In this document: piece by piece, positions 38,099 through 47,663 of the stretch
Numbering within the stretch: position 1 is the first letter of the stretch
How the letters are laid out: every line of letters begins with the position of its first letter
Source of the DNA: Candidatus Laterigemmans baculatus
GTDB taxonomy: Bacteria; Planctomycetota; Planctomycetia; Pirellulales; Pirellulaceae
NCBI RefSeq assembly: GCF_010367455.1
Contig: NZ_WRPR01000007.1
Location: 1-64,000, forward strand
Length of the DNA: 64,000 nt
Direction: 5' to 3'
The notes under the pieces: model-generated
Seen by the model: the letters and a program-made list of their open reading frames with translations, nothing else
Database searches by the model: none
What the model was told of the DNA's origin: nothing
Made by a program: the position numbers and the translations under genes

Positions 38099-39049
38099 TC
38101 AGTACTCTGGCACATTTTGTTCGACCCAGTTGCGATTCAAGAGCCACGCTAGCAGGCCTTTTTGAGCGTGCATCCGATTGGCCGCTTGGCGGATCACGGC
38201 GCTTTGCGGGCCGTCGATCACGGCGGCGGCGATCTCTTCTCCGCGGACCGCGGGCAAGCAGTGGAGCACGATGGCGTGCTTCGGTGCGAGCTTCATCAGC
38301 GGCTGGTCGACTTTAAAGTTGCAGAAGATTTTCCGCCGCGCTTCGCGCTCCGCCTCCTGCCCCATGCTGGTCCAGACATCGGTGTAGATCGCGTCGGCAT
38401 CTCGCACGGCGTCGCGAGGATCGCACGCGCGTTCGATTTTGGCGTTGGGGTACTGCTGGTGGATTCGGTCCAGCCACGCCTGGTCGATCTCATAACCGCT
38501 CGGGCAGGCCAGGGTGAAGCGCATGTCGAGCATCGCGCAGGCCAGCGCCATGCTGCGGGCGACGTTGTTGCCATCGCCAACGAATACGACATGCCGACCC
38601 GTGACGTCGCCAAACGATTGGCGGATCGTCAGCACGTCGGCCAGCGATTGGCAGGGGTGGCTGAGGTCGGTCAGTCCATTGATCACGGGCAACGCGTTGA
38701 ACTGCGCGAGCTCCTCGACTCGCTGGTGCGATTTGGCGCGACACACGACGGCGTCCAGGAACTGGCCGAGCACGTGGGTGAAATCGGCCGGCGATTCGCG
38801 CTTGCCCCAGCCGACGTCTTCGCCGAGGAACAGGCTGCTGCCGCCGAGATGCACCATTCCTGCTTCGAAACTGACGCGCGTCCGCAGGCTCGGCTTTTCG
38901 AACAGCAGCCCGATGCACCGCCGCTCGAGGATCGAAGGACGCTCGCCGGCAGTGTGCAAATCGCAAAGCCGTTGGCCGGTGGCCAAGATCTGTCGGGTCT
39001 CGCTCGGAGTCAGGTCGAACAGGGTCAGTAGATGACGCATGCCGTTCAT
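38099..39049 (-). CDS. argF: Ornithine carbamoyltransferase
   Basis: 316 residues from the ATG at 39049, with GGAAG about eight bases upstream. It joins carbamoyl phosphate to ornithine to give citrulline in arginine synthesis. Motifs: carbamoyl-phosphate loop [20 protein letters not shown] (Ser-x-Arg-Thr-Arg), [17 protein letters not shown] (HPxQ), [14 protein letters not shown], and the ornithine-binding [11 protein letters not shown]. It follows argD by 36 bp and precedes rph on the same strand. The HCLP motif separates it from aspartate carbamoyltransferase. Confidence 0.96.
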   Translation of the reverse strand: MNGMRHLLTLFDLTPSETRQILATGQRLCDLHTAGERPSILERRCIGLLFEKPSLRTRVSFEAGMVHLGGSSLFLGEDVGWGKRESPADFTHVLGQFLDAVVCRAKSHQRVEELAQFNALPVINGLTDLSHPCQSLADVLTIRQSFGDVTGRHVVFVGDGNNVARSMALACAMLDMRFTLACPSGYEIDQAWLDRIHQQYPNAKIERACDPRDAVRDADAIYTDVWTSMGQEAEREARRKIFCNFKVDQPLMKLAPKHAIVLHCLPAVRGEEIAAAVIDGPQSAVIRQAANRMHAQKGLLAWLLNRNWVEQNVPEY

Positions 39050-39085
39050 CGGCGTCGCTTCCAAGATTATAAGAAAAGCAGGGGT

Positions 39086-40315
39086 TTAGACTTCGGCCGG
39101 TTCGCCTTCGGCCCTCTCGAGCACGCCTCGCAGAATTTCCAATCCGCGATCCGCCTCTTCGTCGCTCAAGTTCATCGCCGGCAGCAGCCGGAGCGTCGTC
39201 TGTTGGGTGCAGTTGAGCAACAGGCCCTGCCGCATGCACTCCTCCACGATCGAGCTGCCTTCGATCTCCAACTCTAATCCGAGCATCAATCCAACCGCGC
39301 GGACTTCGCGAACGAACTCGAACTGCTCAGCCATTGCCTGCAGCCCTTCGACCAGCCGTTGGCTGATCTGTTGGGCTCGCTCGAGCAAGCCTTCCGCCTC
39401 GATCGTTTCGATCATTGCGATTCCCGCCGCCGCGGCGATCGGGTTGCCGCCAAAGGTCGCCGCGTGGGTCCCCGGGCGCAAACTGGTGGCGACTTCGGGG
39501 CGAGCCAGCATCGCGCCACCAGCCACCCCCGCGCAGAGCGATTTCGCGAGCGTGATGATATCGGGAGTGACGTTGAAGTACTGGTGGCCAAACCACTGGC
39601 CGGTCCGCCCGCAGCCGGTTTGGACTTCGTCGAAGATCAGCAGCAGTTCGTTCTGGTCGGCGATCTCCCGGAGTTCGGCCAAGAAACCTTCGGGCGGAAT
39701 CCGCACGCCCCCTTCGCCTTGGATCGGCTCGAGCAGGATCGCCGCGGTGCTCTCGTCGACAGCGGCCCGCACCGCTTCGATGTCGCCGAACGGGCAGTAG
39801 GTAAAGCCGGCCACGAGCGGGCCGAGCCCCTCGTGATATTTGGGCTGGGCGGTCGCCGTCAGGCTGCCGAGGGTGCGACCGTGGAATCCGCCGGTGAAGG
39901 TGATGATCTTGTACCGCTCTGGCGGAGTGGCCAGGCGAGCGAGTTTGATCGCCGCCTCGTTGGCTTCGGTGCCGCTGTTGCAAAAGAACGCTTGGCCGCC
40001 AAACGCGGTCCGCGTGCTGAGCATCTCCGCCCAGCGTCCCTGCTGCTCGGTGTACCAGGTGTTGGGGACGTGGATCAGCGTCGCGGCTTGTCGCTGGACC
40101 GCCTCGACCACGCGCGGCGGGCAGTGGCCGAGCAGATTGCAGCCCCAGCCGGGGAACAGATCGAGGTATTCCCGGCCCTCGCTGTCCCAGACCCGCGAGC
40201 CCTCGCCCCGCACGAGGCTGACCGGAAAGCGACGGTAGTTGGCGATCACGTAGTCATCGAATAACTCGATGGTGGCGTCGGTCGAAAGCGGAGCGGTGTC
40301 GGTCGAAGCGGGCAT
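39086..40315 (-). CDS. argD: Acetylornithine aminotransferase
   Basis: 409 residues. Class-III PLP aminotransferase acting on N-acetylglutamate semialdehyde. Visible: [83 protein letters not shown], and [20 protein letters not shown] with the PLP Lys, then [15 protein letters not shown]. It could also act on succinyl-diaminopimelate, but argB and argF on either side support an arginine role. Probably one transcript with argF and rph. Confidence 0.95.
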   Translation of the reverse strand: MPASTDTAPLSTDATIELFDDYVIANYRRFPVSLVRGEGSRVWDSEGREYLDLFPGWGCNLLGHCPPRVVEAVQRQAATLIHVPNTWYTEQQGRWAEMLSTRTAFGGQAFFCNSGTEANEAAIKLARLATPPERYKIITFTGGFHGRTLGSLTATAQPKYHEGLGPLVAGFTYCPFGDIEAVRAAVDESTAAILLEPIQGEGGVRIPPEGFLAELREIADQNELLLIFDEVQTGCGRTGQWFGHQYFNVTPDIITLAKSLCAGVAGGAMLARPEVATSLRPGTHAATFGGNPIAAAAGIAMIETIEAEGLLERAQQISQRLVEGLQAMAEQFEFVREVRAVGLMLGLELEIEGSSIVEECMRQGLLLNCTQQTTLRLLPAMNLSDEEADRGLEILRGVLERAEGEPAEV

Positions 40316-40369
40316 GGGCGGTCGGGAGCAGAGGGCTGTGGGATGGAGTCAGCGAAGCAGTGTGTCGAT

Positions 40370-40583
40370 TCAGCCGCCACGCTTCTTGCGTCCGGTTGTC
40401 GTTGTGTTTTCGGGAACCGGGGGCTAGCGCCCGGCGGCTGATGGTTTCTTCATCATTACCCTCCCCCCGGGAGGGTCGGGCTCTTAGGCCCGGGGAGGGC
40501 TAGCTGAATTCATTTCGCAGAGGGCTCGACGGTGCGGATCTCCCTCCCCGCTCGTTCCTCGCGACCCTCCCGGGGGGAGGGTG
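40370..40583. repeat. Families B and C repeats in the argD-argB gap
   Basis: Copy B4 (CAGCCGCCACGCTTCTTGCG ... CCGGGGGCTAGCGCCCGGCG) at 40370-40443 and an opposed family C pair at 40458-40583 fill the 292 bp between argB and argD. No gene seen. If the three arg genes form one transcript, it has to pass through these hairpins. Confidence 0.8.
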
Positions 40584-40603
40584 TCGTTTTACCTTTTCTG
40601 AGC

Positions 40604-40628
40604 GGGGCTAGCGCCCGGCGGCTGATGG
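40604..40628. repeat. Family B half-element overlapping the argB stop codon
   Basis: Right half of family B (GGGGCTAGCGCCCGGCGGCT followed by GATGG). Read on the minus strand it forms the last codons of argB and its TAG stop, part of the GCGCTAGC core. Confidence 0.9.
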
Positions 40629-41510
40629 TTGTGAGGCCACGGAAGTGTCGCGGACGATCTCGGTGCCGACGCCTTCGGTGGTAAAGATTTCCAGCAGCAG
40701 CGAGTGCCGCAGCCGGCCATCGATGATATGCACTTTGCCGACGCCCCGGTCGAGGGTCTCGAGACAGGCTTCGACTTTGGGGATCATCCCCCCGGCGATC
40801 ACTCCTTCGGCGATCAGCTCGCGGGACTGAGCGGCCGAGAGCGAGTGGATGATCGAGGTGGGATCTTCCGGATTGCGGCGAACGCCATTGACGTCGCTCA
40901 GGAAGACCAGCTTCTCGGCCCCGAGTGCCTGGGCGACCGCCATCGCCGCGGTGTCGGCGTTGACGTTCAGCTTTTGCCCCGTCGGGTCTTCGCACATCGA
41001 GGGGATGATCGGGACTTGATTGGTGTAGGAGAGGCTCTCAATCGGTTGGCGGTCGACGCGGGTGACTTCGCCGACGAAGCCCAGGTCGTCGCCGTCGGTG
41101 CGGAGCTTTTCGCCGAACAGGATGTTGTTGCCGTTGGCGAAGTTGAGATTCATCGCCCGCCCGCCGAGCGCCTCGATCTCCGCCGTCAGGGCCGCATTGA
41201 GCTCGGTCGCCAAGACGCGTTCGACGACTTTCAGCGTGGCGGCGTCGGTGACCCGCCGGCCGCGAATGAACTGCGGCTCGATCTGTTCTTCGGCCAAGGC
41301 GCGGTTAATTGCTTTGCCGCCACCATGGACAACCACCGGATGGAGCCCTACGGTTTCCAAGAAGATGACGTCCAGCAAGATGTGGCGGAGCGCCTCGGCG
41401 TCATCCAACACGCTGCCTCCGAGCTTGATCACGGTCGTCTTGCCGCGGAACCGACGGATCCATCCCATCGCTTCGATCAAGACGTTCGCTTTGGCGATCG
41501 CTTCGTCCAA
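40608..41510 (-). CDS. argB: Acetylglutamate kinase with repeat-derived C-terminus
   Basis: 300 residues. It phosphorylates N-acetylglutamate, the usual control step of arginine synthesis. Amino-acid-kinase motifs: [37 protein letters not shown]-type core (here [10 protein letters not shown]), [27 protein letters not shown] and [30 protein letters not shown]. The true domain ends near VGTEIV; the last residues QPSAAGR and the stop codon are encoded by the family B repeat at 40604-40628. The N-terminal helix of about 20 residues ahead of the kinase core is the type linked to arginine inhibition, which would be a reasonable mode of control. Confidence 0.96.
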   Translation of the reverse strand: MDEAIAKANVLIEAMGWIRRFRGKTTVIKLGGSVLDDAEALRHILLDVIFLETVGLHPVVVHGGGKAINRALAEEQIEPQFIRGRRVTDAATLKVVERVLATELNAALTAEIEALGGRAMNLNFANGNNILFGEKLRTDGDDLGFVGEVTRVDRQPIESLSYTNQVPIIPSMCEDPTGQKLNVNADTAAMAVAQALGAEKLVFLSDVNGVRRNPEDPTSIIHSLSAAQSRELIAEGVIAGGMIPKVEACLETLDRGVGKVHIIDGRLRHSLLLEIFTTEGVGTEIVRDTSVASQPSAAGR

Positions 41511-41609
41511 GGGTTGCTCTCTCCGGTCGCTTTGGCTCGGGAAAAACCGCTCAAGCTAGGCAGCGGAGTGGAGAGCTGTCAATCCTCGTAACCCCTCTCT
41601 CACAAGCCC

Positions 41610-42449
41610 ATGATCGAGCGAAGCGTATTGATGATCGGTGGCGGCCGCATGGGCCGCGCTCTGGCCCAAGGCATGATCCGCGGCGGGGCTCTGGCTGCCG
41701 AGCGGCTCGTGGTGGCCGACCACAATCAGCAGTCACAACGCTGGTGGGCCGAAAACGTTCCCCAAGCCACCGTCGTTCCGTCGGCCGCCGAAGCGTTTGC
41801 CGACGACAGCGGCAAAGCGGAAGAGCGGATCGTGCTCTTGGCGGTCAAGCCGAACCGGATCGAGTCGCTTATTCGGCAGATCCGCTCGAGCGACGAGACC
41901 GTGTGGCAAAAGTCGCTGGTGATTTCCGTGGCCGCCGGCGTGGGGCTGGAGCAGTTGGCCGAGCTGCTCGCCAGCGAGCGGGTGGTCCGCGTGATGCCCA
42001 ATACCCCCTCGCTGGTCGGCGCTGGAGCGAGCGCCTACTGCAGCGGCGCGGCGGTCAGCGAGGCGGATGATCGCGATCTGCGGACGATCCTCGAGTCGGT
42101 CGGCGAAGTCGTCGCGGTTCCTGAATACCAAATGGATGCCGTCACGGGCGTCAGCGGCTCGGGCCCGGCGTATGTCTTTTTGTTCATCGAAGCCCTCGCC
42201 GACGGCGGGGTCCTGGCCGGTTTGCCGCGGGCGACCGCGATGCAGTTGGCCACCCAGACCGTGCTCGGGGCAGCCCAAATGGTCGCCGAAACAGGCGAGC
42301 ACCCCGGCCAGCTCAAAGACGCAGTCGCCAGCCCGGGGGGAACGACCATTGCCGCTCTCCGGACTCTCGAACACAATGCATTTCGAGCCGCCGTGATCGA
42401 TGCCGTCAAAGCTTCGGCTGATCGAAGCCGTGAACTCAGTGGCGGTTGA
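41610..42449 (+). CDS. proC: Pyrroline-5-carboxylate reductase
   Basis: 279 residues. NAD(P)H-dependent last step of proline synthesis. An N-terminal Rossmann fold (VLMIGGGRMGRALAQGMIRGG) and the C-terminal family signature MDAVTGVSGSGPAYVFLFIEALADGGV with DAVASPGGTTIAALRTLEHNAFRAAV. The Ala/Glu-rich middle carries RVMPNTPSLVGAGASAYC. Length is typical. Divergent from argB with 99 bp between, so the arginine and proline genes share a control region. Confidence 0.96.
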   Translation: MIERSVLMIGGGRMGRALAQGMIRGGALAAERLVVADHNQQSQRWWAENVPQATVVPSAAEAFADDSGKAEERIVLLAVKPNRIESLIRQIRSSDETVWQKSLVISVAAGVGLEQLAELLASERVVRVMPNTPSLVGAGASAYCSGAAVSEADDRDLRTILESVGEVVAVPEYQMDAVTGVSGSGPAYVFLFIEALADGGVLAGLPRATAMQLATQTVLGAAQMVAETGEHPGQLKDAVASPGGTTIAALRTLEHNAFRAAVIDAVKASADRSRELSGG

Positions 42450-42482
42450 GCGACAATCCCATACAGTCCCCTCGGGAGTCCG

Positions 42483-42737
42483 ATGGATTCACCATTCGTT
42501 CTGGTCGACGACAAGCACGTTCCGCTGTACCGCATCATGTGGGTCGCGGCGACGCCCCATTTCTGCGGCGAAGAAGACTGCGCCCGTGAGGGGCAGTACG
42601 AGGTTCGTCTGGAGATGGACGAGTCGCTGTGGGCCAACGGTGACGAGCGAGATCAGGTGCTGCAGGCGCTGACCGTGTGGTGCGGCGAAGGGCCCGAGCC
42701 CGATAGCGACGCCGAAGAAGACGGCCCCCCCTGGTAG
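42483..42737 (+). CDS. Small conserved-looking hypothetical protein
   Basis: 84 residues. GGGAG lies five bases before the ATG. It begins DSPFVLVDDKHVPLYRIMWVAATPHFCGEEDC and ends acidic (DSDAEEDGPPW). The spaced Cys-x4-Cys and a later Cys (VWCGEG) and one His could hold a metal, but I recognise no family. It is 33 bp after proC in the same direction and may be co-transcribed with it. Confidence 0.7.
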   Translation: MDSPFVLVDDKHVPLYRIMWVAATPHFCGEEDCAREGQYEVRLEMDESLWANGDERDQVLQALTVWCGEGPEPDSDAEEDGPPW

Positions 42738-42765
42738 CGCACCGCTGGTCGGCGTTGTTTCGAAA

Positions 42766-42839
42766 TCAGCCGCCACGCGCTAGCGTCCGGTTATCGCGGC
42801 ATGTTGGGAAACCGGGGGCTAGCGCCCGGCGGCTGATGG
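42766..42839. repeat. Family B palindromic repeat, copy B5
   Basis: Nearly complete family B element: TCAGCCGCCACGCGCTAGCG, loop, AACCGGGGGCTAGCGCCCGG and CGGCTGATGG. It follows the small hypothetical gene by 30 bp. Confidence 0.85.
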
Positions 42840-42899
42840 ATAGTCCGGGCGACTGCCCAACCCCCCTCCCCCTCTGCTCGCGTTTGGAGAGCTGCGAAA

Positions 42900-43466
42900 G
42901 TGCTGCAAGCTAAGGAAATTAAGCCCGGTGTGGTCGTGGTCAGCGACGGCGCGCCGATTCTGATCGAAGGAATGACGGTCCAGACGCCCTCGGCTCGCGG
43001 AGCGGCGACGCTCTACAAGTTTCGCGGACGCAACGTGCTGACCCGGCAGAAGACCGACATCACCCTCAAAGGGGGCGATGTGCTGCCGATGGCCGATTTC
43101 TCCAAGCGGCCGGTCACGATGATGTTCACCGACACCTCGCACCTCCACCTGATGGATGCCGAAACCTTCAACCAGTACGAATTGCCGCTCGAGGATGCTG
43201 AGGAGCAGCTGCCGTACATCACCGAAGGAATCGAAGGGATGCGGGCCCTGATCTACAACGACAACTGCGTGGGGCTCGAAGTGCCCGCCTCGGTCGAGCT
43301 GGAAATCATCCAGTGCGACCCGAGCATCAAAGGCAACTCGGCTACTGCCCGCACCAAACCGGCGACGCTCGAGACCAAGCTGGTCGTGCAAGTCCCGGAA
43401 TACATCAAGGAAGGGGAACGGATCAAAGTCGACACCCGCACCGGCGAGTTTCTCTCGCGAGCGTGA
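42900..43466 (+). CDS. efpL: Elongation factor P paralogue of the EfpL (YeiP) subfamily
   Basis: 188 residues from a GTG at 42900, with GGAGAG upstream. EF-P proteins bind between the P and E sites and rescue ribosomes stalled on proline runs. Three beta domains are seen. The tip loop reads TPSARGAATLYKFRGR, as in E. coli YeiP/EfpL (Arg33 at the tip), not the PGKGxA loop of EF-P, so no lysine for lysylation or hydroxylation is present at this place. The C-terminus also matches YeiP: SIKGNSATARTKPATLETKL followed by VVQVPEYIKEGERIKV. A standard EF-P may exist elsewhere in the genome. The gene name is by subfamily resemblance. Confidence 0.85.
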   Translation: MLQAKEIKPGVVVVSDGAPILIEGMTVQTPSARGAATLYKFRGRNVLTRQKTDITLKGGDVLPMADFSKRPVTMMFTDTSHLHLMDAETFNQYELPLEDAEEQLPYITEGIEGMRALIYNDNCVGLEVPASVELEIIQCDPSIKGNSATARTKPATLETKLVVQVPEYIKEGERIKVDTRTGEFLSRA

Positions 43467-43482
43467 TCGGAGCGGTGTCTAT

Positions 43483-43558
43483 TCATCAGCCGCCACGCGC
43501 TAGCGTCCGGTTCTCACGGCATTTTCGAGAACCGGGGGCTAGCGCCCGGCGGCTGATT
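43483..43558. repeat. Family B palindromic repeat, copy B6
   Basis: Full family B element (CATCAGCCGCCACGCGCTAG ... GGGGGCTAGCGCCCGGCGGC) placed between the convergent EfpL stop (43466) and the deoC stop (43563), leaving only four bases to the latter. A likely two-way terminator. Confidence 0.85.
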
Positions 43559-43562
43559 ATGC

Positions 43563-44288
43563 TCAGTATCCCCCCACCGCTTCGCCCGCGCCGCTGCGGA
43601 TCGGGGGCAGGCCGAGCCGTTGCCGGGCCTCGTCGAGGATCGCTGCAGTGGCGCTCGCTCCGCAGCGGCTCGCCCCGATCTCGCGGGCGGCGAGCAAGGC
43701 GTCGAGGTCGCGAATTCCGCCCGCGGCTTTGACTTGCACGTGCGACGCAGCCGCTTGCCGCATGAGTCGCAGATCGTCGAGCGTCGCTCCCCCGCTGCCG
43801 TAGCCCGTGGAGGTCTTCACCCAGTCGGCTCGCAGCTCGCTGCAGATTTCGCACAGCCGCCGCTTGTCGGAGTCCTGCAAGTAGCAGTTCTCGAAGATGA
43901 CTTTGACTTTCCGGTCAGCCGCGTGGGCGGCGTCGCAGATCGCGCGGATCTCGTCGCGGACGTAAGCGAAGTCGCCGCTGAGGACTTTGGAAATGTTGAC
44001 GACCAGATCCAATTCCTGGCCGCCGTCGGCGATTGCCCGCTCGGCCTCGGCCAGCTTGATTGCGGTGGTCTGTCCGCCGTGCGGAAAGCCGATCACGGTG
44101 CTCGGCAAGACTCCGCTGCCAGCGAGCCGCTCGCTGCACCGCTTCAGGTAGTAGGGAAGGATGCAGACGCTGGCCACGTCGTAGGCGATCGCCAGCTCGA
44201 TCCCCGCTTCGAGCTGGTCGACGGTCGTCGTCGGAGCGAGCAACGCGTGGTCGATCATTTTGGCGATGTCGGAATATTGATAATCCAT
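43563..44288 (-). CDS. deoC: Deoxyribose-phosphate aldolase
   Basis: 241 residues from the ATG at 44288 (MDYQYSDIAKMIDHALLAP); a GTG three codons upstream is also possible. It cleaves 2-deoxyribose-5-phosphate to acetaldehyde and glyceraldehyde-3-phosphate in nucleoside catabolism. Motifs: IDHALLAPTTT, VASVCILPYYL, ELDLVVNISKVLSGDF, KVIFENCYL with the second Lys, and ADWVKTSTGYGSGGATLDDL with the Schiff-base Lys. Ends VKAAGGIRDLDALLAAREIGASRCG. No deoA or deoB adjoins it. Confidence 0.95.
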   Translation of the reverse strand: MDYQYSDIAKMIDHALLAPTTTVDQLEAGIELAIAYDVASVCILPYYLKRCSERLAGSGVLPSTVIGFPHGGQTTAIKLAEAERAIADGGQELDLVVNISKVLSGDFAYVRDEIRAICDAAHAADRKVKVIFENCYLQDSDKRRLCEICSELRADWVKTSTGYGSGGATLDDLRLMRQAAASHVQVKAAGGIRDLDALLAAREIGASRCGASATAAILDEARQRLGLPPIRSGAGEAVGGY

Positions 44289-44358
44289 TCGATGCACTCT
44301 GAGTTCGTTTTGGCGGGCCTCTGCCTGCCAGTATCACAGCAGAACGTTCGCGAGAAAT

Positions 44359-44426
44359 TCGTTTAACGGCAAGCCGCAGGCGACTGCTTTTCAAAACACC
44401 GACGCCTTCGGCTTGCCGTTAAACGA
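44359..44426. repeat. Family A palindromic repeat, copy A5
   Basis: Arms TTTAACGGCAAGCCGCAGGC and GCCTTCGGCTTGCCGTTAAA with one internal mismatch pair and a few mutated bases next to the loop. It ends 14 bp beyond the YaiI-like stop at 44441 and lies upstream of deoC. Confidence 0.8.
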
Positions 44427-44440
44427 TGGCCCAAGCGGCT

Positions 44441-44908
44441 TCACGAGCGGCTGGCGTTTTTGAGGGCGCGGGTGAGCGCGCGGTCGAGGGCTCCGGCGAA
44501 AGCCTTTTTATCCTTCGCGTCGTACGGGGCGGCTCCGCCGGTCTGAATCCCTGCCCCGCGAACCGCGTCCATGAAGTCGCGGGCGGCGAGCCGGCCGCGG
44601 ATGTTCGCCGGCGTGTACTCCTCGCCCCGCGGATCGATCACCACGACGCCTTTCTCCACCAGCTTGGAAGCGAGCGGAATATCGGCGGTGACCGCGATGT
44701 CTCCCCGCTCGCTCTGCTCGGCGATATAGCGATCGGCGACATCGGCACCGGCGGCGACCTGAATCGTCGACACCGTGTCGGCGTTGGCCGGGATGCTCAA
44801 GGGGCCGTTGGCCACCAGGATCGTCTCCAGCTTCAGCCGACGGGCTGCGCGGTAGATGACCTCCTTAGCGTCGCGGGGTGCGGCGTCGGCATCGACCCAC
44901 AATTTCAT
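44441..44908 (-). CDS. YaiI/YqxD family protein (UPF0178, DUF188)
   Basis: 155 residues from the ATG at 44908 ([20 protein letters not shown]). PIN-like fold protein of unknown function; the conserved acidic and small motifs are VDADAAP at the start, [46 protein letters not shown], and [27 protein letters not shown] nuclease role is a structural guess only. The longer frame to 44995 is unlikely. Stands alone with A5 at its 3' end. Confidence 0.9.
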   Translation of the reverse strand: MKLWVDADAAPRDAKEVIYRAARRLKLETILVANGPLSIPANADTVSTIQVAAGADVADRYIAEQSERGDIAVTADIPLASKLVEKGVVVIDPRGEEYTPANIRGRLAARDFMDAVRGAGIQTGGAAPYDAKDKKAFAGALDRALTRALKNASRS

Positions 44909-45180
44909 CGAGGCAGCTCGCATGCTGAATCTAGTGCCACGCGAACGGGGGCGTGGGAGGAGTTGGAAAGCGATTTCGCCGGCGGCAACTCCCATGCCTG
45001 CCGTCGCTTCGGTTCCGGCGGCATCCGAGTTGCCCGACCGGCGGCCGAGGGCCTATGCTGAAACAGGGCGCGAGCGGCATGGGGCGCGGTTCCTGCCGGT
45101 CGGAGTGTGGGCTCGGGAGCGCAGGGGTGCAAGACCGCGTCTTCTAGAATGCGGCAGATCGAGATGGAGTGGGGGGCTGG

Positions 45181-47136
45181 ATGGGAACGACGACCTACTT
45201 TCGCACCGCATGCTTCGCTCTCTCGCTGGCCGTTTTGCCGGTAGGGGTCGCGACCGAACGGGCTCAGGCGGCGGACCCGCCGGCGCGCGGTGAAGCCGGG
45301 TTAGCGGCTGAGATCCGCCAGTTGATCGAACAGCTCGGGCATCCCAGCTACGCTCGTCGGGTTCGCGCCCGCGGGGAACTCGAACGCTTGGGACTGATCG
45401 CGCTCGATGCGATTCGCGAGGCGGAGGACTCGGCCGACAGCGAAATCGCCTTGGCCGCTCGCTATCTGATGAGCAGCCTGGAAGTCCGCTGGTCGAAGGA
45501 ATCCGACCCGCTCGCGGTGCGGCAGATCCTCGACGAGTACGGAGCCCAGCCCGACGCGGAGCGGAAGAGCCGGATGGATCAGCTGGCCGGGCTGCCCGAC
45601 CGCCAGGGGCTGCGGGCGCTGGCCCGGCTGGCTCGCTTCGAGCGGAATCTGCGGCTCTCTCGGCTCGCCGCGCTCCTGGCGATGCGTCCCGGGACTCGGC
45701 TGTCTCCACCGGGAGAAGTCGAAGCGGCCGTGGTTCGCGACGTGATCGGTGACAGCCAACGTGCGGCGTCCCAGTGGCTCGCCCAGTACGCCGCCGACGC
45801 TGCTGCCGGCGACTACGACGCGCGGGCTTGGCGAGCGCTGATCGACGCGGAGCGGGCGTTGGCGGTCGGCGAGAGCGACCAGCAGCGTCGCACGACGCAC
45901 ACCGACGCGGAAATCTTGCTCGAACTCTATCGGTTGTCGGCCGAACGAGCCTTGGGCAACGAGGAGCGGGAGGAGGCGTTGAGGCTCGCGATCGACAGCC
46001 TCGATTCGGTGCTGCCGCGACGCGAAGAGCTGATGGACGCAGTCGATTGGGCCCTCGACACCCAGCTCTACGAAGTCGTGCTCGAGCTGCAGCAGCGGGA
46101 GACCGAGCGGTTCGAGAGCGAACCCGAATTGATGTATGCCGCCGCCGAAGCCTACGAGTCGATGGGGCAGGAGCAAAGGGTCGAGACCTATCGGCAACGG
46201 GCTCTGGAGATCGACGCCCTGCCCTTGGCCGACGCGGCGGCCGACTCGCAACTGCCAGCCGATGAGATCGAACAGCGGGCCCGCCGCCATCGGGAGATCG
46301 GTCGCGTGCTAGAGACCCGCGGTCGCTTCGACTGGGCCGAAGGCGAATACCGGCACGTCATCGAACGGATGCCGGTCGATGCAATCGCTTCGGCAGTCGT
46401 TCGCGCTCAACTGGCGACGATGCTCGGGCACCTCGAGCGGCATGCGGACGTGGTCGAGGTGTTGGAACCGCTGGTCGAGCGGCTGCAGCGGGACCAGACG
46501 TTTCGCGCCCGGTTCCAGCAACAGGGTTTGCTCGACCCGGAATACGTCAGCAGCCGACTCTTCTACCACCGCGGACTGGCCGCCGAAGGGGATGCCGCCC
46601 GCGAAGCGCTCCGGCTCGCCCTGCAACAAAGTCCCGAGGATGCCGATGTGCTGATCGCGATGCATCGCCAGCCGGGTGACGCAGCGTGGAAGGCGGAGGT
46701 CCAGCAAGCCATCGACAAAGTCACGAGGCGGTTCGAGCTGATCATCGAGCAACTCGAGCGGGTCGTTCGCGAGAGCCGCGGGGGAAGCCAGGAACGATTC
46801 GCCCTGGCGATCGCCTGCAACCAATACGCGTGGCTGGTCAGCAATACCGACGGAGACGCGAAGAAAGCGCTCGAGTGCAGTCTGCGGTCGGTCGAGTTGA
46901 TGCCCGGCGAAGCCGCTTTCCTCGATACGCTCGCTCGCTGCTACTATGCCAACGGACAGATCGATCAAGCAATCGCCAGCCAGGAGCGGGCTCTGCGGCT
47001 CGAGCCGCACACGGTGCCGCTGCAGCGACAGATGGAGTGGCTGCGGAGTGAACGCGAGCGAATGCAAACGACCGGCGACGATGCCGCACCACCGGCGGAT
47101 CTCCCCGAAGCCGATACCCCGCCGGTCGAGCAATGA
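45181..47136 (+). CDS. Exported TPR-repeat protein
   Basis: 651 residues from the ATG at 45181 with a signal peptide (TACFALSLAVLPVGVATERAQA). After it comes a helical segment seen in many planctomycete proteins (IRQLIEQLGHPSYARRVRARGELERLG ... ALDAIREAEDSADSEIALAARYLMSSLEV). The rest is helical with tetratricopeptide-like units, clearest near the end (LMPGEAAFLDTLARCYYANGQIDQAIASQERALRLEP). Such proteins usually mediate protein contacts. Its TGA overlaps the ATG of the DUF2752 gene (ATGA), so the two are coupled. Function unknown. Confidence 0.85.
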   Translation: MGTTTYFRTACFALSLAVLPVGVATERAQAADPPARGEAGLAAEIRQLIEQLGHPSYARRVRARGELERLGLIALDAIREAEDSADSEIALAARYLMSSLEVRWSKESDPLAVRQILDEYGAQPDAERKSRMDQLAGLPDRQGLRALARLARFERNLRLSRLAALLAMRPGTRLSPPGEVEAAVVRDVIGDSQRAASQWLAQYAADAAAGDYDARAWRALIDAERALAVGESDQQRRTTHTDAEILLELYRLSAERALGNEEREEALRLAIDSLDSVLPRREELMDAVDWALDTQLYEVVLELQQRETERFESEPELMYAAAEAYESMGQEQRVETYRQRALEIDALPLADAAADSQLPADEIEQRARRHREIGRVLETRGRFDWAEGEYRHVIERMPVDAIASAVVRAQLATMLGHLERHADVVEVLEPLVERLQRDQTFRARFQQQGLLDPEYVSSRLFYHRGLAAEGDAAREALRLALQQSPEDADVLIAMHRQPGDAAWKAEVQQAIDKVTRRFELIIEQLERVVRESRGGSQERFALAIACNQYAWLVSNTDGDAKKALECSLRSVELMPGEAAFLDTLARCYYANGQIDQAIASQERALRLEPHTVPLQRQMEWLRSERERMQTTGDDAAPPADLPEADTPPVEQ

Positions 47137-47663
47137 CTTCTGATGTCGGAGTCGAAGCGGCCCTCGTCGAAGCGGCCCTCGTCGAAGAGCCGGCCGCCGA
47201 GCCCGTCGCGGCGAGGGCTTGTGCCGACCATCCGCTCGCGCCGACCGCGCATCGGCTGCTCGCCTACGGCTGGCTCGTGTGGCTCGTCGGCAGCGGAGGC
47301 ATTTTGCTGTTGGCGGCGGTTCTCGAGTTTCGCCCGCCGCGAACGATCGTGGTTCCGCTCCTCGAATTCTCGCTGCCAGAGACTTGCACAGCCCAGCAGA
47401 TGTTGGGGATCAACTGTCCGGGGTGCGGAATGACTCGAAGTTTCGTGTTGGCGGCGGACGGGGAATTGGCTCGCGCGTGGGCGATGCACCCCATCGGGAC
47501 GCTGCTGTTCTTACTGCTGGTGCTGCAGATTCCCTGGCGGCTGTGGCAAGGCTGGCAGACGGTGCGCGGCCAGCCGGTCTGGCGAACAGGACAACTCGAG
47601 TGGCGAATCGGAGTCGCCCTCGTCGCCGCCTCGTTCCTGTGGTGGGCACTTTCCTTCGTTTAA
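47133..47663 (+). CDS. DUF2752 membrane protein
   Basis: 176 residues. The DUF2752 signature LGINCPGCGMTRSFVLAADGELARAWAMHPIGTLLFLLLVLQIPW is clear: a Cys-rich entry to a short hydrophobic helix pair. Another helix lies near residue 50 (WLVWLVGSGGILLLAAVL) and one at the end (IGVALVAASFLWWALSFV). The N-terminus has a repeated EAALVEAALVEE. Coupled to the TPR gene. The stop codon TAA lies in family A copy A6: the codons after SFV enter the palindrome. Function unknown. Confidence 0.88.
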   Translation: MTSDVGVEAALVEAALVEEPAAEPVAARACADHPLAPTAHRLLAYGWLVWLVGSGGILLLAAVLEFRPPRTIVVPLLEFSLPETCTAQQMLGINCPGCGMTRSFVLAADGELARAWAMHPIGTLLFLLLVLQIPWRLWQGWQTVRGQPVWRTGQLEWRIGVALVAASFLWWALSFV

